Source of the DNA: CAZNRY01 sp964575675
GTDB lineage: Bacteria > Eisenbacteria > RBG-16-71-46 > CAIMUX01 > VGJL01
NCBI GenBank assembly: GCA_964575675.1
Contig: CAZNRY010000029.1
Location: forward strand, 1 to 28,236
Direction of reading: 5' to 3'
Length of the DNA stretch: 28,236 nucleotides
Below the pieces are notes generated by a model. It saw nothing but the letters and a program-made list of their open reading frames with translations, was not told where the DNA came from and did no database searches. A program made the position numbers and the translations under genes. Of the stretch, positions 6,714-15,509 are shown one piece after another (the first letter of the stretch is position 1; each line of letters starts with the position of its first letter).

Positions 6714-7724
6714 CTAGTCCTCGCGCACCGCGACCGGGTCGGTCTCGCGCAGGTAGGTCGCAGCCTCCTCGGGGACCGATGTGTTGATGTAGATCCCGGT
6801 GCCCATCTCGAACCCCGCGGGTGTCGTCACCTTTGGGGCGATCACGATGTACCAGTGGTAGTAGCGGACGTCCTCGTCGCCGACCGGTGCCGAGCGGATG
6901 ATGAAGTTGTAGTCGGGATTCGCCAGGGCCACGTGGATGCGGCCGAGGGTGCGCCGCAAGAGCCCAGCGAGGTCGGCCCTCTCCTCCGGAGTCGTGCCGC
7001 CGAAGCTCCCCCAGTGCCGTTTCGGATAGACCCGCGTCTCGAATGGGCTTCGGGCCGCGAAAGGCACGAAGCACAAGAAGCGCTCTGTCTCCTCGATGAT
7101 ACGCACGCGCTGGTCCATCTCCTCCGCGATGATGTCGCAGAAAACGCAGCGCCCCTCGTTGTTAAAGTACGCACGGGCATTGTTCAGAGGATGCTGCACA
7201 TGCGGGGGGACAATCGGCGCCGCGATGATCTGTGTGTGCGGGTGCTCGAGCGAGGTTCCGGCGAGGAGCCCGTGGTTTCGGAAGATCGTGACGAGGTTGA
7301 TCGCCGGCCGGTGGGCCATCGCGGTATGGCGCTCCGCGCAGGCTCCGAGGAACCGGGCGACCGACGAATCGAGCATCACAGCGGGGGAGAGATCGTGTCG
7401 CGGGTGCTCGATCACGACCTCCGCGAGACCGTATCCTTCTGCGCAGAGATATCGCCCCATTCGGTGGCGATCCGGGGTCAGCTCGGGTCGCACCGCGGCG
7501 AACTTGTTCGGCACGACGCGGACTCCCCAGCCGTCGCCGGCTGGTACCGTCGAGACCGCCGGTGGGGTCATCTCTTCGTTGCCGGGGCAGAAGGGGCAGT
7601 CCTCGCGGAAGGCCGGCAGGACGGGGCGCTCCTCCGTCCTCCGGAACTGATCGGGGCGCTTCGCACGCTCGCGCGCGATGATGACCCACTCGCGGGTCGC
7701 GAGGTTCTGGCGGAACTCCGGCAT
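6714..7724 (-). CDS. galT: Galactose-1-phosphate uridylyltransferase
   Basis: The 336-residue protein is a full-length GalT of the HIT superfamily. It transfers UMP between UDP-glucose and galactose-1-phosphate in the Leloir pathway, in the cytoplasm. Residues Cys43 and Cys46 (CPFC), His110 and His161 match the zinc site. His163 in HPHTQ is the expected nucleophile that becomes uridylylated. The C-terminal half carries the second HIT-like repeat with YYHWYIVIAPK and AGFEMGTGIYIN. Start ATG 7724 follows a strong GGAAGGAGG site; codons further upstream are non-coding. No other galactose gene is in the window, so it stands alone, and it could work on other sugar-1-phosphates or UDP-sugar recycling for glycan synthesis. 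Confidence 0.92.
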   Translation of the reverse strand: MPEFRQNLATREWVIIARERAKRPDQFRRTEERPVLPAFREDCPFCPGNEEMTPPAVSTVPAGDGWGVRVVPNKFAAVRPELTPDRHRMGRYLCAEGYGLAEVVIEHPRHDLSPAVMLDSSVARFLGACAERHTAMAHRPAINLVTIFRNHGLLAGTSLEHPHTQIIAAPIVPPHVQHPLNNARAYFNNEGRCVFCDIIAEEMDQRVRIIEETERFLCFVPFAARSPFETRVYPKRHWGSFGGTTPEERADLAGLLRRTLGRIHVALANPDYNFIIRSAPVGDEDVRYYHWYIVIAPKVTTPAGFEMGTGIYINTSVPEEAATYLRETDPVAVRED

Positions 7725-7755
7725 CGTAGGTGCCTCCTTCCCGAGTGACCCCAAG

Positions 7756-7784
7756 ACGATTCGCGCCACAGGCGCGCGTGTCAA
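7756..7784 (-). promoter_or_regulatory. galT promoter with palindrome in the spacer
   Basis: On the minus strand TTGACA (7784-7779) is a perfect -35 box. It is followed by a 17-bp spacer and a weak -10 AATCGT (7761-7756). The spacer contains a perfect repeat, CGCGCC (7762-7767) and GGCGCG (7771-7776) three bases apart. This is where a repressor, or a MerR-type activator acting on the spacer, could bind. Confidence 0.5.
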
Positions 7785-7914
7785 GCCCGTCAGGACGGCG
7801 TTAGGGGTTTCACTGGCCCCCGCGTCCCCCAAAGTGTGCCACGAAGGTTCTGGGAGGAGTGTGCGTCGTCAACTGCGTTGGGACAAGTCAGGCTCAGGAG
7901 GCACACGAACTGCC

Positions 7915-8000
7915 CGGTCGCCCGTGACGGACTCCGCCCGGGCACGAAGGCCGAAACGCCGGACGCGGCCAAAGGGCCCGGCGACCGATGACCCTCCAGC
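7915..8000 (+). repeat. Structured dispersed repeat, copy 3
   Basis: The core is GGCC (7949-7952), GAAA, CGCC (7957-7960), with a C-C mismatch closing the loop, so this copy is degraded. It shares CCCGGGCACGAAGG and CGATGACC with copy 2. It lies upstream of galT on the opposite strand. Confidence 0.5.
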
Positions 8001-8099
8001 CCCCTTTCTGACCGAACGGGGACCGCCGCCGCCGAGGCAATCTCTGCCGTCGCAAGCGGCAACGTGACATGGGGTAACTCCTTTCTGTGGTCCTCCTAG

Positions 8100-8167
8100 A
8101 CCCACGCGGGAGCTACCCCTTCTCTTTCCCTGACACACGAACCGGCACATCACCCAGGCTCATCCGC
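8100..8167. repeat. 68-bp dispersed repeat, copy B
   Basis: This block is identical over 68 bases to 802-869. Here no transposase is adjacent; the copy sits two bases before the promoter of the YVTN gene, so it may be a solo insertion-sequence end. Confidence 0.75.
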
Positions 8168-8169
8168 GG

Positions 8170-8198
8170 TTGCCCCCAGCTGGACTCGGTGCTATCAT
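8170..8198 (+). promoter_or_regulatory. Promoter of the YVTN-repeat gene
   Basis: TTGCCC (8170-8175, 4/6), a 17-bp spacer and TATCAT (8193-8198, 5/6) form a plausible sigma-70 promoter. This gives a leader of about 175 bases. Confidence 0.5.
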
Positions 8199-8220
8199 AG
8201 GTGCCGGGAAAATAGAGGAC

Positions 8221-8259
8221 GAACGCACTCACACCACAAGCCTGCGCCGAAGTGCGTTC
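8221..8259 (+). promoter_or_regulatory. Leader stem-loop of the YVTN-repeat gene
   Basis: GAACGCACT (8221-8229) pairs perfectly with AGTGCGTTC (8251-8259), about 20 bases after the predicted transcription start. A CTTGACTT stretch follows. It may be an attenuator or mRNA-stability element. Confidence 0.45.
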
Positions 8260-8381
8260 TTGACTTCATCCGGAATTTGTCGCCGCCAGCTCCTATGGGC
8301 GAGCGATCCGGGTCCTTGCTCGCCAATCGACCTGTGCGCGTGCAGATGTTCTCCCGTGGACCCGGAAAGGAGTCGACCGTC

Positions 8382-11300
8382 ATGATCCCGTGGAACCTTT
8401 CCGAAGCGCCGCACGACAATGGCGGATCTCCCTGGAGAGGAGCGCTATTCGCGGTAGTTCTGCTTCTCCTGCCCGGCATGGCCGGCGCGCAGTGGATGTC
8501 CCAGAGTATCCAGACGAGGAGGGATCCCTGGGGAATCAACGTCAACCCGGTGACGAACAAGATCTATGTGGCCCTCACAACGGGACACAACAACACCTAC
8601 TACATCACGGAGATTGACGGCTCGACCGGCGGCACCCAGCAGATCGCGGTGACCTCGGCTGGATCGGCCAAGTATATCGCCGTGAATCCATTCACGAACC
8701 GGATCTACGTTCTGTGTATCGCCGGCACCACCAGCTATGTGGTGGTGGTCAACGGGGCGACACGAGCGATCGAGGCGACGATTGCTATCAGTGCGGTCGC
8801 CCCCACATTGCCATGTGCCATCGCTGTCAACGCATCCACAAACAAGATCTATGTGGCCGGCTTCGGAACCGGCAATGTCTCCGTCATCGATGGCAGCGAC
8901 AATGCCCTGTCGACAATTCCTCTCGGAGATTACCCTGTCGCTCTCGGGATCAATCCGAACACGGACAGAGTCTTTGTCGTGAAGACCAAGATGATATCGG
9001 GTACCGTGGACAGTCTTTGCGTCCTAAACGGGTCGACCAACACTCGCCTGACGACCGTCGCTGTCGGGAGCGGCGCAAACTGCGCCGCCGTGAGCCCGGA
9101 CACGAACCTCGTCTATGTCTCCAACTACTACAGCAACACGGTGACCCTGGTCAATGCAGACGACTGGAGCACGACCACCGTCGCGGTCAGGACCTCGCCC
9201 GCTTGCGTGGCGATCGACAATGTCGGGGACGAGAACGGCCCCTACGCGTGGGTCGGGTACGACACGGGGGACAAGGTGAGCTTGATTCTCCGAGCTCCCG
9301 GGGGGAATCCTCCGTCCGTCACCCATCTTACGGTTGGGAATGGCCCTCACAATCTTGGTGGCGACCAGAGCCGGCACCTTCTCTATGTATCCGATCAAGC
9401 GCAGGACGCCGTTGCGGTGGGCAACTTCCTTGACATCGAGGCCACCGTCGCGGTAGGGGACCAGCCGACGCAACTGGTTGCGAATCCAGTCACAGGCTTC
9501 GCGTACGCCGTCGACATTGCGGACAGCACCGTGGCCGTGATCAAGGGCGAGATTCCGGGCGTCAAGGCGATCCCCAACCCAGGAGGAACGCTGAACGCCG
9601 TCGCCTACGATCCCTGCACTAAGCGAGCCTACGTCTCCGACTTCACCGGGAATCGAATCATCGTCTGGGACCCCGTGACTCAAAGTGTGATCACTACGGT
9701 CGCGACGGGCGCCGGGCCGGCCGCGGTCTCAGTGAACCCAAGAACGGGCATGATCTACACGGCGAACTACAATGGGAACAGCGTCACCGCCGTGGATCCC
9801 TCTGCCTGGACACCGACGACCATCGTGGCAGGCACGAACCCCGCAGCCGTCGTGACGAATCCCCGTTTGAACGAGATCTACGTGGTCAACTTCGGGGGCA
9901 ACAACGTCACGATCATCGATGGGACCTCGTACGCGACGAGCCAGGTCGCTGCGGGAACGAATCCTTGCGCGATCGCCCTCAATCCCGCCACGGACAAGGT
10001 CTACGTCTGCAATCGCGGTAGCAACAACGTAACGATCATCGACGGCGCGACGCACGGCGCATCGACCGTCGCCGTGGGCAGCTCGCCGAGGAATCTGGCG
10101 GTCGATCCGGAGCGCAACAGAATCTACGTCTCCAACTATTCGGGCAGCAATGTGACCGTGATTGAGGGCGCAACGCTGGCGACGACCACCGTTGCGACCG
10201 GTCTGCAGCCGCAGGGAGTGGCCGTGGATCCGGTCCGGAACGTAGCCTATGTGGCGAACTCAGGCGCGGGCAACTGCACCGTGATCAACGGGGCGACCTA
10301 CGCTACCTCGACGATCCCGCTTGGGATCTCCAGTCCATCCATTGTCGGAATGAGCGGCCATACGAATGAGATCTACGTTCTGAACGCCGGCAACAGCTTC
10401 GCTCTGATCGACGGCGTCGCGAAGACGGCGAAGACCTACACCACGGACTGGCAAGCGAACGCGATCGCCCTGTCCCTGGACACAAACCTAGGGAACGCCG
10501 TGTTCCTGGCCGGCGCAGATTCGAAGATCCACATGTATGGCGACAGCTTCAAGAGCGCCGCTCACCCGAATCCCCTCACGACGAGCATCACCGCCCTCTC
10601 AGGCAACTCCTGCACGACGCACACGCCGACGCTTACCGGATCATCCGTGAATGCGAGACATCCGGACAATAGCAACATCAAGAAGGTGTTCTTTGCCATC
10701 GACGATATCAGGGGAATGTGGAAGGAGGCGACGATCACGGGGGGAGCGGGAAGCACGACGGTGACGTGGCAGGCTGTACTGCAGGAATCTCTTACGACCG
10801 GGCTACACCGGATCTATGCGTTTGCCCTGGATGCCACCTGCGGCACGATCATGGGGCAAAGCTGGTCGGCCAACACTCCCTTCACCGGGGCGATCTCGAG
10901 CTACGCGTTCTCCGTCTCTCCGGCTCCTGGGCAGGACCGTTGGTCGGACTCGTTCGCGGATGGTGACATCAGCGACTGGACAATCGTGAACGGGGGGGGC
11001 ACCGTGGGCTTGGACCCTGTGACATACTTCAGCCCGCCATTCAGCCTTCACGTCCAGGGGGCTTCGGGGCCGAACGAGTTTGCATCGGTCCAATCGCCCG
11101 AAGTCTCCTTCGACAGCACGAAGGAATACCAGATCTCCTTCCGGTTCCGATACACTGACTTCCACTGGGACCAGTTCCTGATCTTCGGCCACATCAGATT
11201 GCTTCTCGACTACCCGTATCTGCCCATGCGTTTCGATCCGGTTGGCGACTATAGCTACCAGTATGTTCCAGGCTCTGCACCCGTTGCCGCCTATCTGCCG

Positions 11301-11819
11301 CCGGAGGTCTGGGGCCTGGTCACAGTCGCCGTATCTCCCGCGTCCCGAACCTACACGATCTGGATCAATGAGACGCTGGTCGGAACGGTGGCTTACCTGG
11401 CCAGCCTCATCCCGACGAATCGCGTCTATCTTGAGGACAACCCCGGTCAATCCAACTTCCTGACCGCGAACTATGACGACTTCAGCGTCATCGGTCTGGG
11501 GGCGCCCGGAGCTGAGGTCGGAGATGAGCCTTCATGGGGAGAAGATCTCTTCCTTTGGCAAAACGCGCCCAATCCTTTCGGCGGAGCGACGACGATTGCG
11601 TTCCGGATTCCGAAGGCGACGAAGGTCTCTCTCGAGCTGTACGACCTGCAGGGAAAGTTGGTCCGGATTTTGGCGGACGGGACGCAGTCCGCGGGCACGC
11701 ACCCCATCGTTTGGGATGGGCGGTCGAATGAGGGGCATCGCGTGGTCAGTGGGGTGTATTACTACAGGCTGAAAACTCCTGGTTACGAGGAGAGCAGGAA
11801 ACTAGTGTTGCTGAGGTAA
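8382..11819 (+). CDS. Secreted YVTN beta-propeller protein with FlgD-like sorting domain
   Basis: The 1145-residue protein has a signal peptide ending near residue 37 (ALFAVVLLLLPGMAGAQ). Roughly residues 45-710 hold many tandem ~42-residue YVTN/NHL-like blades with recurring xxIYVxNxxxNNVTIIDG and a DNA-encoded period visible by eye. A Thr/Ser-rich region follows. Then comes a concanavalin/LamG-like jelly-roll domain from SDSFADGDISDWTI to about residue 1040. The last ~90 residues (QNAPNPF...TTIAFRIP...VSGVYYYRLKT) form the FlgD-Ig/type IX-like C-terminal sorting domain. It is probably exported and attached to the cell surface, where propellers bind ligands. ATG 8382 follows AAAGGAG by nine bases. 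No enzymatic motif is seen. Confidence 0.85.
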   Translation: MIPWNLSEAPHDNGGSPWRGALFAVVLLLLPGMAGAQWMSQSIQTRRDPWGINVNPVTNKIYVALTTGHNNTYYITEIDGSTGGTQQIAVTSAGSAKYIAVNPFTNRIYVLCIAGTTSYVVVVNGATRAIEATIAISAVAPTLPCAIAVNASTNKIYVAGFGTGNVSVIDGSDNALSTIPLGDYPVALGINPNTDRVFVVKTKMISGTVDSLCVLNGSTNTRLTTVAVGSGANCAAVSPDTNLVYVSNYYSNTVTLVNADDWSTTTVAVRTSPACVAIDNVGDENGPYAWVGYDTGDKVSLILRAPGGNPPSVTHLTVGNGPHNLGGDQSRHLLYVSDQAQDAVAVGNFLDIEATVAVGDQPTQLVANPVTGFAYAVDIADSTVAVIKGEIPGVKAIPNPGGTLNAVAYDPCTKRAYVSDFTGNRIIVWDPVTQSVITTVATGAGPAAVSVNPRTGMIYTANYNGNSVTAVDPSAWTPTTIVAGTNPAAVVTNPRLNEIYVVNFGGNNVTIIDGTSYATSQVAAGTNPCAIALNPATDKVYVCNRGSNNVTIIDGATHGASTVAVGSSPRNLAVDPERNRIYVSNYSGSNVTVIEGATLATTTVATGLQPQGVAVDPVRNVAYVANSGAGNCTVINGATYATSTIPLGISSPSIVGMSGHTNEIYVLNAGNSFALIDGVAKTAKTYTTDWQANAIALSLDTNLGNAVFLAGADSKIHMYGDSFKSAAHPNPLTTSITALSGNSCTTHTPTLTGSSVNARHPDNSNIKKVFFAIDDIRGMWKEATITGGAGSTTVTWQAVLQESLTTGLHRIYAFALDATCGTIMGQSWSANTPFTGAISSYAFSVSPAPGQDRWSDSFADGDISDWTIVNGGGTVGLDPVTYFSPPFSLHVQGASGPNEFASVQSPEVSFDSTKEYQISFRFRYTDFHWDQFLIFGHIRLLLDYPYLPMRFDPVGDYSYQYVPGSAPVAAYLPPEVWGLVTVAVSPASRTYTIWINETLVGTVAYLASLIPTNRVYLEDNPGQSNFLTANYDDFSVIGLGAPGAEVGDEPSWGEDLFLWQNAPNPFGGATTIAFRIPKATKVSLELYDLQGKLVRILADGTQSAGTHPIVWDGRSNEGHRVVSGVYYYRLKTPGYEESRKLVLLR

Positions 11820-11830
11820 GCAGCCCGTTC

Positions 11831-11909
11831 TGTGCCAAAACTCAGCCCGAACGAACTGGCGGGGGGAAGCACAGTCAGTTATGGGCGGCGATTCGAGTGG
11901 ACTTCGGTC
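11831..11909 (+). repeat. Dispersed repeat R2, copy a
   Basis: This 79-base element resembles 16017-16091, sharing TGTGCCAAAACTCAGCC-type sequence, CGAACTGGCGG, CAGTTATG and ACTTCGGTC at the same order and spacing apart from small indels. It lies between the YVTN gene and the kinase gene. Since copy b directly precedes a transposase start, R2 is probably an insertion-sequence left end. Confidence 0.6.
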
Positions 11910-12032
11910 CATGTTCGTCTCGGGCGGAATTCGCGAGACTCCGCTCTCTGGACACCATCCTGACGGAGGCGGATACTCGTCTCGTTCAGCGAAAGGAGGA
12001 TAGAGTTTCCGACAACCTGAGGGGAGATATCG

Positions 12033-14459
12033 ATGCCGGAGAAGGGGGCGAATGCCCCGGGCCTTTTGAGCTGTCCGAAGTTCCGGGCCGCGGTGGGCGG
12101 CCATTCCAGCTTCTGTCCCCGTTGCGGGACACCGCTGCGTCTGGATGCCGAGCCCTCTACCTCCTCCGCGGAGACCCTCGTCACGGGGCCGAAGACGATC
12201 CAGCCCGGGGTCGTATTCGCGGGCAAGTTCCGGATCCTCGATGTCCTCGGTCGCGGCGGCATGGGCATCGTGTACCTTGCCGAGGACGTGACGCTGAAAC
12301 GTCGGATCGCGCTCAAGCTCCTCCCCCCCGACCTGGTGCGTGACTCGGAGGCCCGCGAGCGTTTCCTTCGCGAAGCCCAGGCCGCTGCGGCTCTGGATCA
12401 TCCCAACATCTGCACGGTCCATGAGGTGGGAGAGTCGGACGGACAGCCCTACCTGGCCATGACCCTCGTTGAAGGGCGGACACTCGAGGAGAGGATCGCC
12501 GGGGGCCCTCTGCCGCTCGAAGAGGCCCTCGATATCGCCCTCCAGATTGCCGAGGCGCTGCGAGCCGCCCACGAACGCGGCATCGTTCACCGCGACGTGA
12601 AGCCAGCCAACGTCATGCTGACCGGGAAGGGTCTCGCCAAGGTCATGGACTTCGGCCTTGCCCGGTTTGAATCGGGACCGGACTTCACGAAAAGCTGCAC
12701 GGTGATGGGAACCGCCGCCTACATGTCCCCCGAGCAGGCACGGGGTGAACGAGTAGACCCGCGGACTGACATCTGGGCGTTGGGATGCACGCTGTTCGCC
12801 ATGCTCTCGGGCCAAAGCCCGTTCCACCGGGAGCAGGCCCATGCCACGTTGTACGCAATCGTCCACGAAGACCCTCCCTCGCTCTCGACCCTCAGGCCTG
12901 GCCTTCCCGCCGATCTCGACCGGATCCTCGAGACCTGCCTCCGGAAGGACCCGGGCCGGAGATGCCCGGACGCCGGAGCCTTGATCGTCGACCTCGAGGA
13001 AGTGAAGAGGCGGGGAGCGGCGGCGGCCCCGGCCTCGGCCGAACGGACCCATCCCTCTCTCGCCGTCCTTCCCTTCGTGGACATGAGCCCGCTGAAGGAC
13101 CAGGACTATTTCGCCGAGGGCCTGGCGGAAGAGCTGATGAACGCTCTGGCCCAGCTGAAGGGGCTCCACGTCGTCGCCCGCACCTCGGCGTTCGCCTTCA
13201 AGGGGATGAACAAGGACGTGCGGGAGATCGGGCGCGCGTTGAACGTGCGGGCGGTGGTCGAGGGAAGCGTGCGGGTATCAGGGAGCCGCCTGCGCATCAC
13301 CGCGCAGCTCATCAACGTGGACGACGGCTATCATCTCTGGTCGGAGAGATTCGACCGGGAGATGGCCGACGTGTTTTCGGTCCAGGACGAGATCTCCGCC
13401 GCCATCGTGGAGAAGCTCGAGGTGAACCTGTTCGCCCGGGAGAGAACGGCCCTCGGGAGACGTTCCACGCAGGATCCGGAGGCCTACCGCCTCTATCTAA
13501 AGGGTCTCCACTTCGTCAACAGGGCGGACGCCGTGTCCATCGCCAAGGCCCTGGATCTCTTCCGGGAGGCTGTCGAGAAGGACCCCAGCTTCGCCCTGGC
13601 CCATACGGGCACGGCCTACGCTTTCATGTCCTTGGCCAACCTGAACCTCGGTCAGCCGGCCGAGATGTGGGCGAAGGCCAAGGAGTCGGTCGAGAAGGCC
13701 CTCGCCCTGGACGACGATCGAGCTGAAGCGCACGCCCTGGCCGCGGCGAGGGCATACTGGCACGACTGGGACTGGGAAGCCGCCGAGCGGAGCTTTGGAC
13801 GGGCCCTCGCTCTCAATCCGGGACGCGCGTTCACCCGGGGCAACTATGCCTTTTTTTGCCTGACCATGGGCCGATTCGATGATTCGGTTCGAGAGATCCG
13901 GGCTGCCCAGGAACTGGATCCGGTCATGCCGCTTTTTTATGCGTGGGGGACCGCCCTTCTTGCCGCCATGGGCCGCCCGGACGAGGCCCTCGAGGACTTC
14001 GCGAGGGCCATGGAGATTGCTCCCGATTTCGGCCTGGCCTACCTTCATGCCGGGATGGCGTATGTACAGAAAGGGCTCTGGGACAGGGCCATCGAGACCT
14101 TCGCGAAGAGCCGGGAGTTGGGGGTCGCTGCTGATTGGGTGGAAGGGTTGATCGGGATGTGCCATGACGCCAAAGGGGATCGGGCGGCGGCCCTTCGATC
14201 GTTCGAGAACGTCTTGCACATGATCGAACGGAAGGATCGAGGCCCGCGGTCCTTCACCACGATCGGCATGCTGGCTGGGCGCCTCGGGCGCATCGACGAG
14301 GCCTTCGAGTTCTTCGACCGGGCGTACGCGGAGCGCGACCCCATCATGCCGTCCCTTCATCTCTACGCGGATTTCCTGGTCCCTTCCCTCCGCTCCGATC
14401 CTCGGTTCCGGGACCTGCTCGTACGGATGAAGGCTCCCGGGTACGTGAAGGCGGGATAG
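12033..14459 (+). CDS. Hanks-type Ser/Thr kinase fused to TolB-like and TPR domains
   Basis: The 808-residue protein starts with a damaged zinc ribbon (Cys14, Cys28, Cys31; Phe17 replaces the fourth Cys). The kinase domain runs from about residue 62 to 330: GRGGMG loop at 73-78, Lys95, HRDVKPAN with Asp188, DFG at 206-208, and the MSPEQ activation segment. Residues ~340-460 are a TolB N-terminal/FlgO-like domain (SLAVLPFVDMS...YFAEGLAEEL), followed by about eight TPR units to the end. No transmembrane helix separates kinase from TolB domain, unlike many bacterial receptor kinases, so it is probably cytoplasmic. The kinase residues are intact and it should phosphorylate proteins, with TPRs selecting partners. 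A GAGGGGAG site precedes ATG 12033. The neighbours do not reveal the target. Confidence 0.9.
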   Translation: MPEKGANAPGLLSCPKFRAAVGGHSSFCPRCGTPLRLDAEPSTSSAETLVTGPKTIQPGVVFAGKFRILDVLGRGGMGIVYLAEDVTLKRRIALKLLPPDLVRDSEARERFLREAQAAAALDHPNICTVHEVGESDGQPYLAMTLVEGRTLEERIAGGPLPLEEALDIALQIAEALRAAHERGIVHRDVKPANVMLTGKGLAKVMDFGLARFESGPDFTKSCTVMGTAAYMSPEQARGERVDPRTDIWALGCTLFAMLSGQSPFHREQAHATLYAIVHEDPPSLSTLRPGLPADLDRILETCLRKDPGRRCPDAGALIVDLEEVKRRGAAAAPASAERTHPSLAVLPFVDMSPLKDQDYFAEGLAEELMNALAQLKGLHVVARTSAFAFKGMNKDVREIGRALNVRAVVEGSVRVSGSRLRITAQLINVDDGYHLWSERFDREMADVFSVQDEISAAIVEKLEVNLFARERTALGRRSTQDPEAYRLYLKGLHFVNRADAVSIAKALDLFREAVEKDPSFALAHTGTAYAFMSLANLNLGQPAEMWAKAKESVEKALALDDDRAEAHALAAARAYWHDWDWEAAERSFGRALALNPGRAFTRGNYAFFCLTMGRFDDSVREIRAAQELDPVMPLFYAWGTALLAAMGRPDEALEDFARAMEIAPDFGLAYLHAGMAYVQKGLWDRAIETFAKSRELGVAADWVEGLIGMCHDAKGDRAAALRSFENVLHMIERKDRGPRSFTTIGMLAGRLGRIDEAFEFFDRAYAERDPIMPSLHLYADFLVPSLRSDPRFRDLLVRMKAPGYVKAG

Positions 14460-14471
14460 GGGGTGCATGCC

Positions 14472-14583
14472 TGCAGTCGCAGCGTGCCCTTGTCATCGAG
14501 AACCTGGCGTTGCGCCATCAACTCGCGGTCTGGAGGACGCGGCACAGATCCAGGCACAGCATCGCGGACGGGGTTCGTAGGAG
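14472..14583 (+). pseudogene. N-terminal scrap of an IS481-like transposase
   Basis: One frame reads QRALVIENLALRHQLAVWRT and then runs to a TAA at about 14592-14594. ENLALRHQLAV is the N-terminal helix typical of this transposase family and aligns with ENAALRQQLTI of the transposase at 1-729. Only some 40 codons remain, without helix-turn-helix completion or catalytic domain. Confidence 0.65.
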
Positions 14584-14628
14584 TCACAGGTAAGGGCCAG
14601 GGAACTTGGCTGTGCTGACAACCGCCGC

Positions 14629-15279
14629 CTAATCGGACTTGGTCGCAGAGGCCACGAAGTACCTCCTCCCATCCCAGACGACCGGCACGGCGCGCACGAC
14701 GCAGACAATCGCCGTCGCGTAGACGAGGATCTCGGTCACGAGCCGGACGGAGTGCATGAGGGCGCCGGTCTGCCCCATCCGTTCGAGGCCGAGGACAAGG
14801 CCGAGGCTGCAGAAGGCGACCACCTTGAGCACGCCGTAGACGGCGCGGCTCCAGCGTGTAGAAGTGAGTTGCTTCGCCCAACCCGACTCCATCATCGACT
14901 TCTGCCCGAATGGGGTCTTCCCCTTCTGGAACGCCACGCTGCGGATCAGGTCGGTGACGATCGTCCTCGCGATGATGGCGACGGGGACCCAGTACGGCAC
15001 GAAGGGGGTGCCATCGGGATGCTGGCGGATCGCGAAGAAGACCCAGAGGACGAGCTCCACGATCCGGTCCCCCGCGATGTCCAGGAGCGCGCCGATGTCG
15101 GATACCTCGTTACGCCGCCGCGCCACCCATCCGTCGACCGCATCGAGGAAGATGACCAGACCGAGCAGGCCAACCATCAGCAGGTCGATCCACCATAGGT
15201 CGAGATGCGTCTTGCGCGCCCAGACGCCAACCACGACGAATAGCAGCAAGACTCGAGCGAGGATCACGAGGTTCGCCAT
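14629..15279 (-). CDS. CDP-alcohol phosphatidyltransferase family membrane protein
   Basis: The 216-residue integral membrane protein contains the complete family signature. Asp46, Asp49-Gly50, Ala53-Arg54, Gly63, Asp67 and Asp71 fit DxxDGxxAR...GxxxDxxxD; these acidic residues bind the metal and CDP-lipid. Such enzymes exchange CMP of a CDP-alcohol for another alcohol in phospholipid synthesis (for example phosphatidylglycerophosphate or phosphatidylinositol-phosphate synthases). The acceptor here cannot be told from sequence. About five or six hydrophobic segments are visible. ATG 15279 is chosen because AAGGGA lies upstream at a good distance; the in-frame ATG at 15297 would put that site inside the coding region. 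The gene is divergent from the YaiI-family gene. Confidence 0.85.
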   Translation of the reverse strand: MANLVILARVLLLFVVVGVWARKTHLDLWWIDLLMVGLLGLVIFLDAVDGWVARRRNEVSDIGALLDIAGDRIVELVLWVFFAIRQHPDGTPFVPYWVPVAIIARTIVTDLIRSVAFQKGKTPFGQKSMMESGWAKQLTSTRWSRAVYGVLKVVAFCSLGLVLGLERMGQTGALMHSVRLVTEILVYATAIVCVVRAVPVVWDGRRYFVASATKSD

Positions 15280-15389
15280 GGCCTGTCCCTTCCGCAAATC
15301 GCGTCCACGATGGCTCGTTTGCCGTTAGCGTAGGACCCCCCAAGGCTCGCCGGCTACCTTCAAGTCAAGGCCGGACCCCGGAGTGAGAC

Positions 15390-15480
15390 CACGGATCACC
15401 ACGCCGGGGCACGAAGGCGGAAACGCCGGATGCAGACAAGGGGTATCCTACGGACCACCGCGCCAGTTCTCGACCCTACC
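15390..15480 (+). repeat. Structured dispersed repeat, copy 4
   Basis: The core is GGCG (15416-15419), GAAA, CGCC (15424-15427), followed by GGAT (15428-15431) pairing with ATCC (15445-15448). The copy has 81 of 91 bases identical to copy 1. It ends 29 bases before the YaiI-family start codon, so it could lie in that gene's leader. Confidence 0.65.
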
Positions 15481-15509
15481 AGGCTGCTGTCGGCATGACG
15501 GGAGGGGGA

